Below, piece after piece: positions 61,764 through 64,000 of a stretch of DNA of 64,000 bases. Made by a program: the position numbers and the translations under genes. Positions within the stretch are counted from its first letter, which is position 1, and each line of letters opens with the position of its first letter. The notes under the pieces were generated by a model. It did not search any database, had not been told where the DNA came from, and saw only the letters and a list, made by a program, of their open reading frames with translations. Where the stretch lies: contig NZ_LT700189.1 in assembly GCF_900155425.1 (NCBI RefSeq), positions 1,109,787 to 1,173,786 of the forward strand, given 5' to 3'. Origin of the DNA: Parabacteroides massiliensis. Lineage in GTDB: Bacteria > Bacteroidota > Bacteroidia > Bacteroidales > Tannerellaceae.

Positions 61764-64000
61764 TTATTTAAATCTCGATGAATCGATGCCTTTATGGTAT
61801 TTCCGTTTATTGGCATTTCCGAAATTATACTTTACGGTCAGTGAATAAACAGGTTGATGTTTGTTGATTTTGTATCTTGCATAAGTTTTATCGTTCAGAT
61901 CCACACCTCTGTTTGTCCTATTCAATACATTGGACACATTAAATCCGAGATCGAAATGTCTTATTTTGTATGAGATATCGAATCCTAACTTAAAGAAAGG
62001 ATCGGAAATACCTTGTTGTAGATATAATTTGGGCTGATAATACAAATCATAACCTATATTGAGATTGTCTATTATTTCATATTGTGTTTGGTTTGTCAAA
62101 TAAAAGCCCTTATAGTCTGTATTATAGTATTCTCCCAAATCGACTTTAGTATTCGTGTATTTCCCATATCCGAACCAAGTTCCCAAATATCCGGACAACC
62201 TGTCATTCAAAAAAACATACGGGCAATTCATTCTAAATATGAACCTGTTTTCGTCAGAAGAGTTCAGGTTTGTTGTCGCTACTTGGAAAGAGTTCTCCTC
62301 GTTTTTGCTGATTTTGCTGATAATATCTTTCGTGTGCATATAGATGAATTCGAGATATAAGAAGTCAAGAAACATACTTCCTAATGTGGCAGAATAGAAT
62401 CTGGACGGCTTAAGATCCGGATTCCCGACCGAATAAGCATATTTCGAGGTATACTTATAATTGGGCACGTAGTCCAGAAAATGGGGACGGTCTATTCCTG
62501 AAGCCAACCGCAAAGATACATCTGCTATCGAACCCACTTTTTGATAGATGGAGAAAAACGGAAAATAATCCATCCGGTTATAGTCATACTTTTTGTTGTC
62601 GACTTGCGAACGAGCCGAATAATCGGTATATTCCAAGCGTAATCCGGCAGAAACGGAAGTATTTTCATGTTTATAAGCGTATTCAACGAATCCTCCGTAC
62701 GTGTTTTCGTGCATATTGTATCGGTCGGCATACAGAAAATCTTCTACCGTCAAATCTTTTTCTATAAACTGGCTTTTGGGATGTATATTTCCGAGAGCAA
62801 CGTGAACGCCGGCTTTCAAGGTTGAACCGGGATTGAGCAGAAACTTATAGTTGTATTTCATTTGGTGTTGATAACCGTAGTGCCGGTTTATCGTGTTATG
62901 TTGCAACTCTGATTCTATCTCCCCACCGGTCGTTGATTCGTTGTTGAAACCCGTGTTATGTGCTTTTCCCCATATAATGCCATAGCCAATAATGTGTTGG
63001 TGCCGAAGCGTGTCGTTGGAAGCGAACTCCATTTCTACAGTATACAGATCGTCATCAAAATCTTGGCTGGCGATTCCTTTGGTCTGCTCTTGCCGTTTCT
63101 CGTCCGGTTTGAAAGCCATCAAGTTGTCCGCATGGGTTGTCCCGTTGTCATAAAAACCTGTGACCGCTCCAAACAGTTTATGACCTTGCTTCGTTTCCCA
63201 TTCCAAGTTGAGGCTGCCGAAGTAATCATCTTCCCTTGAGTTTGTCTTATAGTCGAACAAGGATGTTGCAGAAGAATTGGCATACGTTGATTCTTCTTTT
63301 GTGTCTTTGCGGTCATAAATATTATAATAGCCCAAGGACAAATCCATGTAGAAATTATTTTTGTTGTACATCAGGAAAGCATTCCCGTTTCCGTATACCC
63401 CGCCCTTCCGTATATTCAATTCACTGCCGATCTGGGTTGCAAGCATGTTCTCTTCTTTTTTCAGGATGATGTTGATGCTTCCATTTTCCGAAGCCAGATC
63501 GCCGGCTGACGAGATTGGTGTTATTACGATCTCTTTTACTTTGTCGGTCGGGATCGCCCGTAAGAATGCTTCAATGCTTTTCCCGCTTAAATTTCTTTTA
63601 TGGCCGTTGACCAGCAGGGCTGTCGGGCGTCCGTTTTGGGTGATTCCGCTGGATGTAATTTGTATGCTCGGCAAAATTTGTAATAGACGTGGCAAGTTGT
63701 AGGTGACAAGGTTACCTAATGTTTTTGGTGCAAACACGATGTTTCCTTCGCTATTCATTCTCATAGCTTTGGTGTAACTACTGGTAACAACAACTTCGTC
63801 AATATTTTCTACACGCTCATCCATGACAAAGAGATGTTCTTTTTCGCTCGGTACTACTTTCTTGCTGAGAGGATTGAATGCCACATGCGTAATATTGACC
63901 TGATATTCTGGTTTGGGAGGAAGCGCCATCGTAAAAAAGCCCAAAGTATCGCTTAATGTATAACCGATTATTTGACTGTTGTCATTTTGCACTTCCACAT
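61764..64000 (-). CDS. Outer-membrane beta-barrel (TonB receptor-like) protein, N-terminus beyond window
   Basis: The frame is open to the end of the window, so the signal and start lie outside (the GTG at 63998 is not a convincing start). It begins within a CarboxypepD_reg-like domain (IIGYTLSDTLGFFTMALP), followed by a plug (VDEVVVTSSYTKAM-like IDEVVVTSSYTK; LPRLLQILPSIQITSSGITQNGRPTALLVNGHKRNLSGKSIEAFLRAIP). A barrel of the OMP_b-brl type fills the rest (FDISYKIRHFDLGFNVSNVLNRTNRG). Family members often act in peptide or metal uptake; the substrate is unknown. Confidence 0.88.
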   Translation of the reverse strand, partial: VEVQNDNSQIIGYTLSDTLGFFTMALPPKPEYQVNITHVAFNPLSKKVVPSEKEHLFVMDERVENIDEVVVTSSYTKAMRMNSEGNIVFAPKTLGNLVTYNLPRLLQILPSIQITSSGITQNGRPTALLVNGHKRNLSGKSIEAFLRAIPTDKVKEIVITPISSAGDLASENGSINIILKKEENMLATQIGSELNIRKGGVYGNGNAFLMYNKNNFYMDLSLGYYNIYDRKDTKEESTYANSSATSLFDYKTNSREDDYFGSLNLEWETKQGHKLFGAVTGFYDNGTTHADNLMAFKPDEKRQEQTKGIASQDFDDDLYTVEMEFASNDTLRHQHIIGYGIIWGKAHNTGFNNESTTGGEIESELQHNTINRHYGYQHQMKYNYKFLLNPGSTLKAGVHVALGNIHPKSQFIEKDLTVEDFLYADRYNMHENTYGGFVEYAYKHENTSVSAGLRLEYTDYSARSQVDNKKYDYNRMDYFPFFSIYQKVGSIADVSLRLASGIDRPHFLDYVPNYKYTSKYAYSVGNPDLKPSRFYSATLGSMFLDFLYLEFIYMHTKDIISKISKNEENSFQVATTNLNSSDENRFIFRMNCPYVFLNDRLSGYLGTWFGYGKYTNTKVDLGEYYNTDYKGFYLTNQTQYEIIDNLNIGYDLYYQPKLYLQQGISDPFFKLGFDISYKIRHFDLGFNVSNVLNRTNRGVDLNDKTYARYKINKHQPVYSLTVKYNFGNANKRKYHKGIDSSRFK

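Overview
The window is a Bacteroidales chromosome segment, most likely Parabacteroides or a close Bacteroides relative. The genus is inferred, not proven. Support comes from promoters of the Bacteroidetes type (TTTG, about 20 bp, TAnnTTTG), fimbrillin and DUF5119/DUF3575 pilus genes, RteC, FecR/TonB receptor genes, GDP-fucose synthesis genes and a tyrosine recombinase of the Bacteroidales invertase type. Nearly all genes lie on the minus strand. No rRNA, tRNA or CRISPR array was seen.

Layout. 1-5.6 kb is core: the N-terminal part of a GH20 hexosaminidase, a probable small RNA behind rplT, the translation operon thrS-infC-rpmI-rplT and a nitroreductase. 5.6-8.9 kb is AT-rich and partly decayed: two six-bladed beta-propeller lipoproteins, a glycosyltransferase cut short between them, and an orphan gene end. 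9.0-11.4 kb is an IS21-family element whose right end abuts a topB that lacks its 5' end. About 11.4-41.5 kb looks acquired. It holds topB, a three-gene XRE / ImmA-IrrE / PIN-like module, a frameshifted primase-helicase flanked by two small HTH proteins, an AbiL/RloAB-like ATPase plus Toprim pair, a secreted or envelope protein cluster (beta-propeller, metallopeptidase, two PepSY-like proteins, a Caps_synth-like protein) with RteC, and a large type V pilus operon. About 42-64 kb returns to core-like genes: a possible small RNA, a GntR-HD-ogt operon, a TPR protein, acyl-CoA carboxylase subunits, def, ruvX, surface polysaccharide genes (sugar transferase, OmpA-like protein, gmd, fcl, rfbA), HdeD, and two TonB/outer membrane systems.

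The main result is at 40.1-40.4 kb. A perfect 28-bp inverted repeat flanks 201 bp containing a complete Bacteroidetes promoter. It sits between the pilus operon (an Rrf2 regulator, DUF3575, DUF5119 and six fimbrillins) and a tyrosine recombinase gene. The promoter currently points away from the pilus operon, so the sequenced cells appear to be in the OFF phase. The recombinase reading frame runs through one repeat into the invertible segment, so each inversion should also exchange the recombinase C-terminal tail (49 versus 23 residues after the shared part). This predicts a switch that alters both pilus expression and the switching enzyme.
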